The translations under genes were made by a program, and so were the position numbers. The notes beneath the pieces were generated by a model that was not told the origin of the DNA, made no database searches, and saw nothing but the letters and a program-made list of their open reading frames with translations. Shown here piece by piece: positions 12,398 to 23,785 of a stretch of 64,000 nt of DNA (positions within the stretch are counted from its first letter, which is position 1; every line of letters starts with the position of its first letter). This DNA comes from Gymnogyps californianus (Eukaryota; Chordata; Aves; Accipitriformes; Cathartidae), in the NCBI RefSeq assembly GCF_018139145.2, contig NC_059471.1:42653726-42717725 (forward strand), given 5' to 3'.

Positions 12398-15279
12398 TTT
12401 CACTTTCTAGTTATTCAAGACTATTGCTCTTTGGAAGTAAAATTGGCTAAGCTGACACAGTGCAAAAAGGCTTATCCTTTCTCAAGCAATAACATAAATT
12501 GTTCAAGTAGTGACTAGACAAAAAGAGCTAGTAATATCACCTAGCATTCATATATTTCTAAGAAACCCAAGAAAAGCCTGTGAAAGCAATTGAATTGTTT
12601 AACAGTAACATATAATGTACTGCTTTGGCATTCTTTACAATTAATCTATTCCCCATACAACGTCAAATTCTGATGGCTTTACAGATTGTTCAACAGTATG
12701 TGTAAAGAAAAAGCTGTATCTAAAGTCATCATTCACTAACAGCTGCCATTCAGTAGCACTTTGAAAAATTAATAAGAAATGCATGAACCTTTCTCAAGTA
12801 TAGTAGATCAGTTCAGAAGACAGTCCATGTCTTCATAACTAAAGGCATGGTAGATAAACCCCTGGTCCTCCAGCCAGATAATGTAGAATTTCTTGTGTCT
12901 GCATTCGTCAGTTAAGGTCCATCAGGGTGGACTGGCCACATTTAACTACAAAGAACTTTCCCAGAGACTTTCTGTACCCTCAGCAAAAGTCATTATTTCT
13001 TTAGTACTTTTTTAGTTAAAAGTACCTGAAAAAATATGAGGATTATATCACAACTCACTAGGATAATATTCTCATTCCAAAAATGTACATTACATGTCCT
13101 GAAGTGACATTTGAGAGCATGTAGTGGTTCCTAAAGGTACATAGCTTGCTAACCTGTAGGGCAAAGGGTATAACTTGGGACTAATTTATCAATATTGTTT
13201 ACATGGGGAGTGCCTGTGGAGTGAACTTTCCTGAGAACTGCAATTGTCTTGTGCCTTAAAGGTAATGTGTTTCTTCAGTCCAAAGGACAGCCTTGGAGTA
13301 AATACGCATACACTGCAGCTGATCAGGAGATGAGGGCCCAAGAGCACACTGTAGATTCACGTTATCTGATGGTATAGACACACCCAGAATATCTCAAATT
13401 TCTTTTATGAAATATTCAAGTACTAAGAAATATAGAAATGCTGTTTCCTTTAAATATTATGAAATAATACATAATTTCAGTTAAATTATTTAGAAGACTG
13501 TTATTTTTACTACCTTATATTTCCTGTACTTTTCCAATCTTTAGGTTTCACTGTACAGGAGGATGGTTTCAAAGTATCCTGAGACTAATTGATAGGTTTC
13601 ATAATTAATGTCTGAAAATATTTAAATTTCTGAGATTAATACTCAGCATTACAGAAAGCAAAATTGCTATTCTAATTTCAGGATTGTGTTAAGAAAACTC
13701 AGCAAAAAAATGCTACCTTATATTATGAAATTACATTTTGTTTTTTAAACGTCATGTGAATTTTAGCAAACATTTACATTGCAAGCTCAGATGTTATTTA
13801 GTGTTTTAATTGTGTCACTTTTTCTTCTGACAATACCATATTAAAATTTTAAATAGCCATAGGGTTTTTTTCCCTTCCGTTTGCTTAAATAAACAGCCAT
13901 AAGGAATTTCAACAAGATTCATCATTATCACCTTCATCTAGCAAAGTCAAATTATTATTCAGCACAGCAGGAGGTGTAGAGCAGGAAAACTTCTGAAGGT
14001 TCCCCCTAAAAAGATGACAAACATTCAGCATGCCTTGCAGTCACTTAATCAATTACAGTGTTAGCAACATTACCAAATGTATTTTGAAAATAAAGAAATA
14101 GGTACTTCAGAAAGACATGGCAGAAAACATAGTTTTTGAACAGTCTGATTTTCTCTCTGTTGAAAAAGCATACCTCAAACTGACAAATGTGAAAATTATA
14201 ATGCAATTTTTTTTTAATTTTAGATCAGCTTGGCCTGTTATAGGTAACACCTGCAAAAGTAGCACAGTACATAAGAAGCATCCAATACAGCCCTCAGAAC
14301 GATTGGAAGGTATACATCAATATTTGCTTATCTAGTTCTTTTGTGTACATTTTTTGACACAACAAGAACCCCAGATAAGGACTGGGAGTTATCGTGTATG
14401 CTAAATCGTACGAAAGTGTTAGGTTGTAGAAGTAAGTTTATACAAACTATATCGAAAAGAGAAGTCTCAAATACATGACAAATCTGATTCATTCAACCTT
14501 TCCAGTGCAACCCTGAGATCTTTCTGGGTTTTCATATTATATGGTTAGACTATAGCTTCAAGCATATGTTTACATGCAATGTGTCAAATGTGGGTTTTTT
14601 TCCTAAGCACCATAGTGAAATGGATAGTATGAAATGACTTGCAGTGATGGAAGAAAAAAAGGAGATGAAGCTTAAAATGCTCTGGAGCTCTTGACTGTGC
14701 TGTTTGACACCTGCAGCTCCTTGGGATTCTCAGATCAGCAGGGAGCCTCTCAGAGATGTAAGGAACTTCTTCAGTGCCTCTCATTTTGGCATGACGAAAG
14801 AGTCAGGTTGAACAGATATTGCCTCTGTATAGCTAATAGACTTGGCAGAAGTACAGCATACTTAAACCTTGGTGACAGAAGATTTTCTCTGTCTCCCCAA
14901 GCTGGGGTAAGTACATCTGAAGGACTGATAACTTATTCCCCTCAAAGACTGTCATCTCTGTCTTCACTACTTTTACGGTTAAAAAGTGGCAATCTATAAA
15001 TCTCTAAAGGAAGCCTTTTTTAAGTTAATTTGTTGAAATAATCTCTTAAAATATTTTTGGATATTAATAATTATCCCTATGCAATATTCACTGTAGCTAC
15101 ATCTGTACTGATAAATGAAGTGAACCCAGGGGGCACATCCTCCCCTCAAGGTTTGGCAGAGCAGAACAGTTTCCAGACACATTTCTCAGGTTTAATCTCT
15201 AAAGTCAGATGACCAAAGTACAGAACATTTGGTCCTGAGTCCTCTCAGCCCTCATGGCATTCCTGGGACCCTAAGGCAT

Positions 15280-15521
15280 TTCCTTCCTCCCTCCTTCCCT
15301 GCCTTCCTACTTTCCTTCCTCTCCGTCTGCTCATTTGCCTGTCTTTCTGTCCACCCATCTTTCCTTCCATCTTTCCTGCTCTTTCCATCTGTTTTATTTT
15401 CCATCTTTCTTTCTTGTCTTTCTTTCTGTCTTTCTTCATCTGCCTGACTGTCTATGTTCCTTTCTTCCCTTCTTCCTTTTCTTCTGCCTTCTGTTCTTCC
15501 TTCCCTTCTTTCTGCACAGCA
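15280..15521. repeat. Polypyrimidine (CCTT/CTTT) tract
   Basis: About 240 bases of almost pure C/T on the plus strand, built from degenerate CCTTC, CTTTC and TCTGTC units with few purines. It creates stop-free frames on both strands (Phe/Leu/Ser-rich plus, Lys/Arg-rich minus) that are not genes. Such mirror-like tracts can form triplex DNA. Confidence 0.85.
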
Positions 15522-18500
15522 CTATTGCCTGAGAGGTAAAACATGTGTTTAATGTCCTGGGGCAGTTCCTTAATGTATGTCCGTTTGTTTCTTTTCTTAA
15601 TGACTGTTCTTAATGTATTTCTAGGAAGTTGTGGGCAATATTGTAGAAGGGAAAGAGCCTACACCAGGTTGAACTTTTTTTTACTTATTTTAGAGAATAA
15701 TTTTTGGTGTGAAACATGCCCTCAAAGTCATCTTCTTGGGATTTGTTTTGTCTGGAATTAGTTCACTAGAAAAGCGACACTAGAAGTGAACTAACATGGA
15801 TGCAGTATGGATGGTGGGTTGACATTGACCTAAAAGACAATTACAATCAAGTAACTTGATGATGCATATGTGTCTAAAGTCACTCCACTCTAGTTCCATG
15901 TCAGCAGAGGATGATGTTATCAGCTGAGGCACACTATTACTCTGCAGATGTAGTTTTCCTTTACATGGAACCTGGAACATGGGAGAAATGGATAATGAAG
16001 ATGTGGAGTCAGGACACTACCAGGGAGTGACAACACTTAATCCCAGACACTAGGAAGCCCTATGTTTGTTTGGGTTTTTTTACTTCAAGGTGAGCTTAAT
16101 GCACAAAGCAGATTTACAAAAACTACATAAAACCTTTTTCTTCCTTCATACCAATATAATCTTTCCTACTGAAAAATCAAGCTGCTGTCTGAGGTAAGTA
16201 TTTGAGATTTCAGCAGCCATTAGGGGACCCAGAAGGAAGGGTAAACATCATTCCAATATTGCTTGTTAAGCTGCAAGGCTTTCTGAATTATTTGATTGGT
16301 CTTTTAACATATCCCTCGGGTAAAGAAGGGCTCAAGCAGCTCAGCAGGAAGGATAGCATAATGTATTCACCCTGGATCATTAAAACTTTGGAAACAGTGT
16401 ATTTTTTTTACCCACTCTTGGGCAGGGATTAGAAACTGTATTATCAGTTCTGCAGATGCCAGGCACTGAAGCTATTGTTCTATTCATACCTTGAAGCTTT
16501 CTGTCCCTAAGGATACCATCTTTACAGAAACTATTGATTTCTGCCATCTGATGTACAGTCACTCACAAAGTATTCTAGTTTTCTGTTTGCCTGTATGACT
16601 TTTATGGAGGGAACCATTGATTTTTGCTTTTTCTGTAATAGGTTTTTAAAATAGTTCTTTAAAAACTTACCTTTCTTCCTCTTCGGTGTCAGTAGAAAGA
16701 AGAAAAGTGACAAATGTAGAAAGGAACTACTTTGTCATTGAATCTATGATGCATGTGGGATGCATATATGCAGACTTTATAGGACTGTTACACAAAGTAG
16801 ATGTAGTTCTCTGAAAAATTGAGCCTATTTTGTGTGGAAAATGTTCACTATAAAGGAAATTAAAGTTAATAATTTGCAAGTATTCTTTTTATTTTGTTAT
16901 CATGTAGATTTCATAATGACATTCATGTTGTTTCATAAAAACTACTTACCTTTGTATAGCTAAGACATGCTCACTATAAATTTCTATAAGGGAAATTTTA
17001 GATCAAGATGCTTGTTAGATAAAGCTCAAAACTCTAAGCTTGTATTCAGTTTTAAGTCAGGAACATCTCAATCTTTTTTTTTCTTTTTCTTTTTACTCTT
17101 TAGAATGTCTCTTTAAAACTAGTGACAACACATTTATTCTATTGGCTTTACTCTCTCTTGACACAGATTAGCATCACCATCTTCTGAAGAAAGCTCATGT
17201 GTACATGCTATTTTGTTTACCAATATCAATATGAACTTTTATGTAATGATTTATTACTTACTTTCTTACAGACACATGGATGCATGGATAATTTGCTCTG
17301 TACTAATTATTTCTGTTTATATCTACAGACATGATAGTGTAGCAATATTTTTAGTTACATGTGAAGAGGAAGGATGAGAAGTCAATTGTTTCATATTTCA
17401 GATTCAAACCCCAAAGATTAATTAAGCAGGCAGATCAAGTTTCTATTACACTTATCTCTAAGAGTTCTTAAAAGTAAAAAATTGAGGCTTTTTATTTATA
17501 TATATTTAGAATATTACGAATTGTTATTTGTATATTGTAAATCTATCCCTGTCTACTCTAAAATACTATATTAAACTTGAAAAAAGAGTGAAAGTGTCAC
17601 CATGAAGTCTTTTTTTATTTTTTGAGAAAAATGCAATTTTAGTCAGACTATTTAGATGAATTTTTGTGCTGCAGCAGATTACTGACATTTACATTACAAG
17701 GCACTAATTCTTTTTCTTTTCATCGTTATACTGTAGCACAGATAGTTCACATAAAGATGTCATGAACATTATTATTCTTAGTTGGGATTGAATTCCTGAC
17801 TCTGTTAATGGCAATGAGAGTTTTGACATGATCTGCAGAGACATAAGAGTCTTATTTGGGAATTCAGCCCATTGCTTGTTTATCTATCAGCTATGAATAT
17901 GATCTGAAAAATTCTGTTGGAGAGATGCATATCATACAGATAATTTCCAAGTTTGTTTACAGAAACTGGAAAATGTTAATATCTTCTGTTCATTTCACAT
18001 TTTCAACTTTAACTGCAAAGAGGGCACTTCCTTAGTCCCACAGAATTGTTTTTTTTTCATATTTATCTGACAGTTGTAATTGACAATAGAAATACAGAAA
18101 AAGATTAGAAAATCCATGAAAGTTCCTCCAAAAACAGGATGAAATACAGTGTGACTAATTTAAGTACAGACCTTTAGTCTGTTAAAAAATTGCTTAACTT
18201 GCCTATATAGTCAAAGGAAAGAGGCAGGTGTCTTTGATGGCATTTAATGGAAGAACTTGCCTTCTTATTTACTTCTTACCTATTTTCATTTTGTATCATA
18301 GGTTTTAGAGACAGGGTCAAGTGAAATGGATTTTTAGAACAGAAATTGAGTTAATTGAACTACAAACTTTTAACTGATTGGGGCACTGGATCAAGTCTTA
18401 AATGCTTCAGCTCAAACATTTGTGAGATGTCATAGTGGAAACAGTATAGTAAAGTGCTAGTTTTCTCCTAGAAGAAACAATTAAGTTGGTATAGGCATGC

Positions 18501-18659
18501 AATATTTTCTTTTTATTTAATTTTTTGTACTCATAATTCATAAAGGTTAAAATAGACATATTTTGTTCTGTTTGTTTTTAATGAAATTCTACATAGATTT
18601 GAATCTACTAAAGATATGTCTGCATTTTTGACACTGTTTGTCACTACTTTTCAAGTCTT

Positions 18660-18905
18660 CAAAAAAGGGTAATAATATCGTACAAAGATGTGAGTGAAAG
18701 AAGTGACTGAATTTATTGTAAAAATCATGAACTGTGGCAAATCACCTGGAAAAGATAGCCCCCCTGCATGTTTTATAAAAGAAGGCTAAAGCTATTTACA
18801 AAAAGGTAATAAAAAACTTTTCAGTGAAATAAGCACTACAGGGAATTCTTCAAACCATGAAGACAACAGTAATTTAACACATTTTGGAATATAAAGACCC
18901 TACCA
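18660..18905 (+). mobile_element. Possible decayed LINE fragment
   Basis: Around 18735-18780 a plus-strand frame reads KSPGKDSPPACFIKEG. This resembles the KSPGPDGIPAEFxK block at the start of the RT domain of several LINE clades (RTE, L1, L2). The rest is too degraded to assign. It lies just upstream of a CR1 3' end but does not read as CR1 itself. Low confidence. Confidence 0.3.
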
Positions 18906-18923
18906 GTTAAACTATTGTCTATC

Positions 18924-19444
18924 TACTGGGAATACTGCGTTCAGCTCTGGGGCCCCCCAACATAAGAAGACCATGGATCTGTTGGAGTGAGTCCAGAGCA
19001 GGGCCACGAAGATGATCAGAGGGCTGGAGCACTTCTCCTATGAAGACAGGCTGCAAGAGTTGGGGTTGTTCAGCCTGGACAAGAGAAGGCTCTGGGCAGA
19101 CTTTATAGGAGCCTTCCAGTACCTAAAGGGGACCTACAGGAAAGCTGGAGAGGGACTTTTTACAAGGGCATGTAGTGATAGGACAAGGGGTAATGGTTTT
19201 AAACTGAAAGAGGGTAGATTTAGATTAGATGTAAAGAAGAGGTTCTTTACTGTGAGGGTGGTGAGGCATTGGAAAAGGTTGCCCAGAGAAGCTGTGGATG
19301 CCCCCTCCCTGGAAGTGTTCAAGGCCAGGTTGGATGGGGTTTTGAGCAACCTGATCTAGTGGAAGGTGTCCCTGCCCATGGCAAGGGGGTTGGAACTAGA
19401 TAATCTTTAAGGTCCCTTCCAACCCAAACCATTCTATGATTCTA
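18924..19444 (+). mobile_element. CR1 LINE 3' end
   Basis: A plus-strand, heavily 5'-truncated CR1 copy. It begins in ORF2 at the block coding for the Y-C-V-Q-L-W-G segment (GGAATACTGCGTTCAGCTC), runs through the ORF2 C terminus and the short 3' UTR (GGTCCCTTCCAACCCAAACC), and ends with the ATTCTATGATTCTA tail. No matching TSD was seen, which is usual for CR1. Confidence 0.93.
19012..19359 (+). pseudogene. CR1 ORF2 C-terminal fragment
   Basis: A 115-codon open frame of the CR1 ORF2 C-terminal domain, with the typical successive blocks [34 protein letters not shown] and [21 protein letters not shown]. It reads to the natural ORF2 stop before the 3' UTR. RT and endonuclease domains are absent, so it is a dead fragment. 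Confidence 0.88.
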
Positions 19445-21527
19445 AAGTAATTTTAAGCTGCAGCCTGTATGTACTGTAGCCTTCTTAAAGATCTGGAGGC
19501 ATAACACATTCGGAGTTATTGGGAAAACGCACATAGAAACATATGTAGAAATAGCTACACTTAACAAAGAAGCTGACAAATTAGAAAAGCATATCAATGA
19601 AAAATGAAAGAAAAGAGGAAAAAAAGTCAAAACTCTGCTTCTCTTTTCTTTCGTGCTTCAGAAGGGCGTGACTACAGCTTCTGTCAGGTACCTTTTTAAA
19701 AGTGTTGGTTCTGTGCTGTAGGATTGTTGATCTCTCTCCTCACTAATGAGAAATGTGGAGGTCATTTGGCCCTAAATGTTCACCGAACTGCAGAAAGACT
19801 TTCTTTTCAAGGAATATGTTGAATGTCCATGAAAATCACCAGGTTGTTAAGTGATGAAGAACAATTTAGCTGATGGTCTATGTTAGATAAAGGACTCGTA
19901 TAACATTCACGTGTCACATAGATAGATGAATAGATGGATGAAATAGTAAGTCATCTTACTTGCAATGAACTTTGCATAAAAGCAGAGTTCCATCATGAAT
20001 TTTAGGACATGGTCATCCAATGTACTGGGTGATCAGGGAATAATCACACAAAATGCTTAAATATTTGCTTAACTTTCAGTGTGAGAATATTTACTATTGA
20101 CTGGAAAAAGAAGAATTGTTAAATGATGAAAGAGCCATAGTATGACAATCCTAATGATTGAGTTTTCAAAATATTTATTTTCTCCTTCAAATTAAATTGT
20201 ATTTAATTATAAAAATTGCATCCACCCTTTACTATGAGAAAGTTATGTTACTTTGTTTTGCTTTCTACTAGATAAGTCCACTAACATTTTTGTGATTAAA
20301 GAGGAAGGGGCAAGTCTCACAACAGTTCATCAATTTTTGTCTCATTGAATATCAGCTAAAAAAGAAAGAATTAGATATAAAGGAGAGATCTCTTTTTTTC
20401 AGTTTGTCCTTTGTGGTTTTATTTTATTTAAACATGGCTTATATAATGTCTTTGATTCTTCCTGACTTCTTGTATATGCCTTGTGGGTGTAAACCTTAAG
20501 TTCTCTTCGCACTATACTCCGTATACTTAGTATATTATTTTCTCAATATTTTGCAGATATTTTCCATTTTGTACAATTTCATCTTCCGTTCCTACTTTTC
20601 TGACTGCAAAATATGTGTGCAAATGGAAGAATTCCTTCCCAGCAAACATTATTTGTGAAAGTGGATCTGTGGCACCCTGAACGGAAATACAAGTGAATTT
20701 TTCTAGTAATACTATGATTTGTCTTTACCAGGGAGAAAAACTGAAAATTAGTATGTTCTTATCTTAATGTGATCTTTTCCTTATGTTGCATTCTTCAAGT
20801 CCAATATATTAGGGTCTTTAGGGTGGATGTGGCAAGGGGATTGCCTTGTAAGATCTTGTAGATTTATCATTATACTCCTTTTTCCCCATTTGCTGCATTT
20901 TCTAGTTTTTCCATGAATGGCAAGTCTCTGATGCTCCTTCATGGCACAGATGACCAGTATTTTGTTCAAGACCTTATTGTACCCAAGGGACAAAAGATTC
21001 TGTTATTAAAACTGCCAGCAAAATGCTCCCTTGAGGCAGTTTAAGGAGGCAGAATACCAGGTCCTCTTCACAGTTTTCCAGTACGACAGGAAGGGAAGGT
21101 GCAACAACTTCAGCACAAACTGCTTAACCTACGGGTCTTTTCAGTATCCGCATTTCTTGTTATTTGTTTCTCTGGAAAAATGGAATTTTCTGTTTTCCAC
21201 TCCATTTCCATTCCCTCTGTAATGCCAGGGTAGAACAGGTCTTTTCTCCCAAAGGTGAAGGAATGATAACTATAACAGATTCACAGAAAGAGAACATAGC
21301 GTCTAACACACAAACATTAAATTAATGCCCAGTTCTGTAGCTCACATTTGGGTATAGGTCAGATGATCTTGCTCTAGACTACTGATAGATTAGAATTCTG
21401 TCCTTTTTTCTGGACATACAGATGAAGATACAGAAAATGATGTTTTTAAATACCTCAGTTATATGGAAACCAATTCGCACAGCAGCATTCTGAGTACTTT
21501 TTCATAGTGGCTATACCTCCAGTGCTT
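19445..21527. other. Unique AT-rich sequence, no gene seen
   Basis: No supported gene, repeat body or RNA gene. A short GATA/GATG-like run lies near 19918-19945. ORFs of 62-71 codons have no recognisable features. Confidence 0.55.
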
Positions 21528-21581
21528 TCAGCACTGGGGGTTGTACAAGAGGGCTGAAGGGTCCTCAGGAGGCCACCTCAG
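21528..21581 (+). repeat. Left copy of 54-bp direct repeat flanking an LTR
   Basis: The segment from TCAGCACTGGGGGTTG to CACCTCAG recurs at 22349-22402 with 47 of 54 bases identical and no gaps. This copy abuts base 1 of the family B LTR at 21582. At 54 bp and ~13% divergence it is not an ordinary retroviral TSD. Confidence 0.85.
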
Positions 21582-22348
21582 TGTGTTGGGTTTGTGTGGC
21601 GGGGGTTTGTGTAGCGGGGGAGGGGCTACAGGGGTGGCTCCTGTGAGAAGCTGCTAGAAGCTGCCCTGGCTCCAAGTCAGACCCACCTCTGGCCAAGGCC
21701 AAGCCAGGCAGCAACGGTGGTAGCACCTCTGTGATAGCATATTTAAGAAGGGGAAGACTGCTAATAAAGTAGAGCTGCAGCGGAGAGAGGAGCGGGAAGT
21801 GAGAGAAACAACCATGCAGACACCGAGGTCAGTGAAGAAGGAGAGGGAGGAAGTGCCCCGGAGCAGAGATTCCCCTCCAGTCCGTGGTGAGATGGCAGGC
21901 TGTCCCCCTGCAGCCCATGGAGGTTAATGGTGGAGCAGAGATTCCCCTGCAGCCCGTGGAGGACCCCACGGTGGAGCAGGTGGCTGGGCCCAGAGAAGGC
22001 CATGACTCTGTGGGAAAGCCCACGCTGGAGCAGTTTGTGGAGGACTGCAGTGTGTGGAAAGGACTTGCACTGGAGAAGCTCGTGGAGGGCTGACCCCTGT
22101 GAGAGGGACCCCGCGCTGGAGCAGGGGAAGAGTGTGAGGAGTCCTCCCCCTGAGAGGAAGGAGCGGCAGAAACAACGTGTGATGAACTGACCACAACCCC
22201 CATTCCCGTCCCCCTGCACTGCTGGGTGGGGAAGAGGTAGAGGAATTGGGAGCAAAGTTGAAGAAGGGAAGAAGGGAGGGGTGGGGGGAAGGTGTGTTTT
22301 TAAGATATGGTTCTATTTCTCATTATCCTACTCTGATTTGATTGGTAA
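21582..22348 (+). mobile_element. Family B ERV LTR, 3'-truncated
   Basis: It begins TGTGTTGGGTTTGTGTGGC, the same start as the LTR at 38703. GCTACAGGGGTGGCTCC, a TATA-like CATATTTAAG (near 21739) and a GC-rich block of degenerate GGAGCAG / GTGGAGGAC repeats (about 21840-22140) follow. Compared with the copy ending at 40202, it stops after GATTGGTAA and lacks the last ~190 bases with the ACCATGACA end. The missing end is replaced by the second 54-bp direct repeat. Open frames of up to 164 codons overlap on both strands and reflect low stop density, not genes. No gag, pol or env sequence is attached. Confidence 0.85.
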
Positions 22349-22402
22349 TCAGCACTGGGGGTTGTACAACAAGGCCGAAGGCTCCTCAGGAGATCACCTC
22401 GG
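22349..22402 (+). repeat. Right copy of 54-bp direct repeat flanking an LTR
   Basis: Matches 21528-21581 at 47 of 54 positions. It starts exactly where the family B LTR homology stops, and continues into CCACCACTCTCTTTCC, which is not repeated on the left side. Confidence 0.85.
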
Positions 22403-23190
22403 CCACCACTCTCTTTCCAAGAAAGTTTGCCATATAGTGTCACTCTGACAAATTTTGTGTTTAGTCTTGCAGTTTACTAGCTGTTTGTCTTTAAAGAAGT
22501 CCTGGCTTATTACCAAAGCTTTGGAAGTTTCTTGCATATCCTTAAAACGGGATTCATTTAGACACTGTTTAAAGGTTAGGTATCTACTTCAAACCTGGAA
22601 ATGCAAGGTTTGTTTACGCAAGGACAGGAACCTTTACTAGGTTTTTTTCCCATTCTAAGACAGAACTCATTTTTTAGCTACATACATTTAGATGAGTGAA
22701 ATCCCATCTTCACCTAAGTCATTTTTCCTCTTGAATGTTGAAAAAATTCGAAGTTAATACACCCTGAGTGCTCTCCAGGTATATTTGAATTTTCTATTAT
22801 CTTCTAAAGGTGAAGACTCAAGTGTCCATGAAGTATAGTATATTTGATATAGCATTATTTCTATTTGAATTGATACTTAACACTACCAAGACCTTTCCCT
22901 TGTGTGGTGAAAACCTGTGTTTGATTATAATTGCCATCTTATTGTGAATAATCATTTCATCCACTCAAAAATGCAATTAGAATATTCATACTTGATTAGA
23001 TATTTGATAAGTAGCACTAGCCTAATTTCATATTCTTTAGGACAAAATCTTATAAATCAGACAAAAAGAGTAAATTTAAGTAAGTTGTATGCAAAATAGT
23101 TTAAGCTTGTAAAATGCCGAAGTTCAAGTATTAGATTCTATAGTCATAACCAACTATCTTGATATTATTTTTCATCAGTTTTTATAGTAT
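22403..23190. other. Unique AT-rich sequence, no gene seen
   Basis: Lies between two LTRs. ORFs of about 60 codons only, no domain, no recognisable repeat. Confidence 0.55.
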
Positions 23191-23195
23191 CAGTA

Positions 23196-23780
23196 TGTCC
23201 TGGTTTTGGCTGGGACAGAATTAACTCTCTTCTTAGTAGCTGGTACAGTGCTGGGTTTTGGATTTAGTGTGAGAATGATGTTGTTAACACTCTGATGTTT
23301 TAGTTGTTGCTAAGTAGCGCTTATCTTAAGTCAAGAACTTTTCAGTTTCCCATGCTCTGCCCGCAAGCAGGTGTGCAAGAAGCTGGGAGGGAGCATAGCT
23401 GGGGCAGCTGACCTGAACTAGCCAAAGGGGTATTCCATACCATGGAACGTCATGCCCAGTATATAAACAGGGGGGAGTTGGCCAGGAGGCGCGGATCGCG
23501 GCTCTGGCATCGGTCAGTGGGGGTGGTGAGCAACTGCATTGTGCATCACTTGTCTTTTCTTGGGTGTTATTTTTTTGTTGTTGTTGTATTCTTTTTCATT
23601 ACAATTATTATTATTATTCTTAGTTAGTAGTGTATTTTATTTTACTTTAGTTATTAAACTGTTCTTATCTCAACCCACAAGTTTTACTTTTTTTTCTTTC
23701 CTCCTCCCCACCCCACTGGGAGGAGGGAGGGGGAAGCGGCTGCGTGGTGCTTAGTTGCTGACTGGGGTTAAACCACGACA
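23196..23780 (+). mobile_element. Family A solo ERV LTR with 5-bp TSD
   Basis: Starts TGTCCTGGTTTTGGCTGGG and ends GGGGTTAAACCACGACA, giving the TG...CA ends of a retroviral LTR. It is flanked by the direct repeat CAGTA (23191-23195 and 23781-23785). A TATA box TATATAAA lies at 23460-23467, an ATTAAA poly(A)-signal variant at 23652-23657, and an ATT microsatellite just before it. The 5-bp TSD fits ERVL-type integrases; the exact family name is uncertain. There is no internal retroviral sequence or partner LTR nearby, so this is a solo LTR left by LTR-LTR recombination. Confidence 0.93.
23460..23467 (+). promoter_or_regulatory. LTR TATA box
   Basis: TATATAAA within the family A LTR, at the place conserved in the copies at 38983 and 62657 (context GCCCAGTATATAAAC). 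It would mark the U3 promoter; present activity is unknown. Confidence 0.7.
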
Positions 23781-23785
23781 CAGTA

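Larger units (their letters stand above)
5631..18659. other. Long retroposon-poor unique tract
   Basis: About 13 kb with no supported gene and no clear CR1 or LTR body. ORFs are under about 110 codons and have no recognisable domain. A short stretch near 5690-5770 (TTTATCTAACCTGGCTTTAGA) resembles a decayed ancient CR1-like fragment on the minus strand, but this is weak. Features worth separate entries are the inverted repeats at 6841-6871 and 9067-9147, the C run at 12377-12397 and the pyrimidine tract at 15280-15521. A T14 run lies at 8517-8530. Confidence 0.55.

Noticed and set aside
15229..15532. Phe/Leu/Ser-rich ORFs and the opposite Lys/Arg-rich ORF
   Set aside because: Produced by the polypyrimidine tract.
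21761..22255. 164-codon minus-strand ORF
   Set aside because: Inside the family B LTR repeat block; similar frames appear in the other copies because stop codons are rare there.
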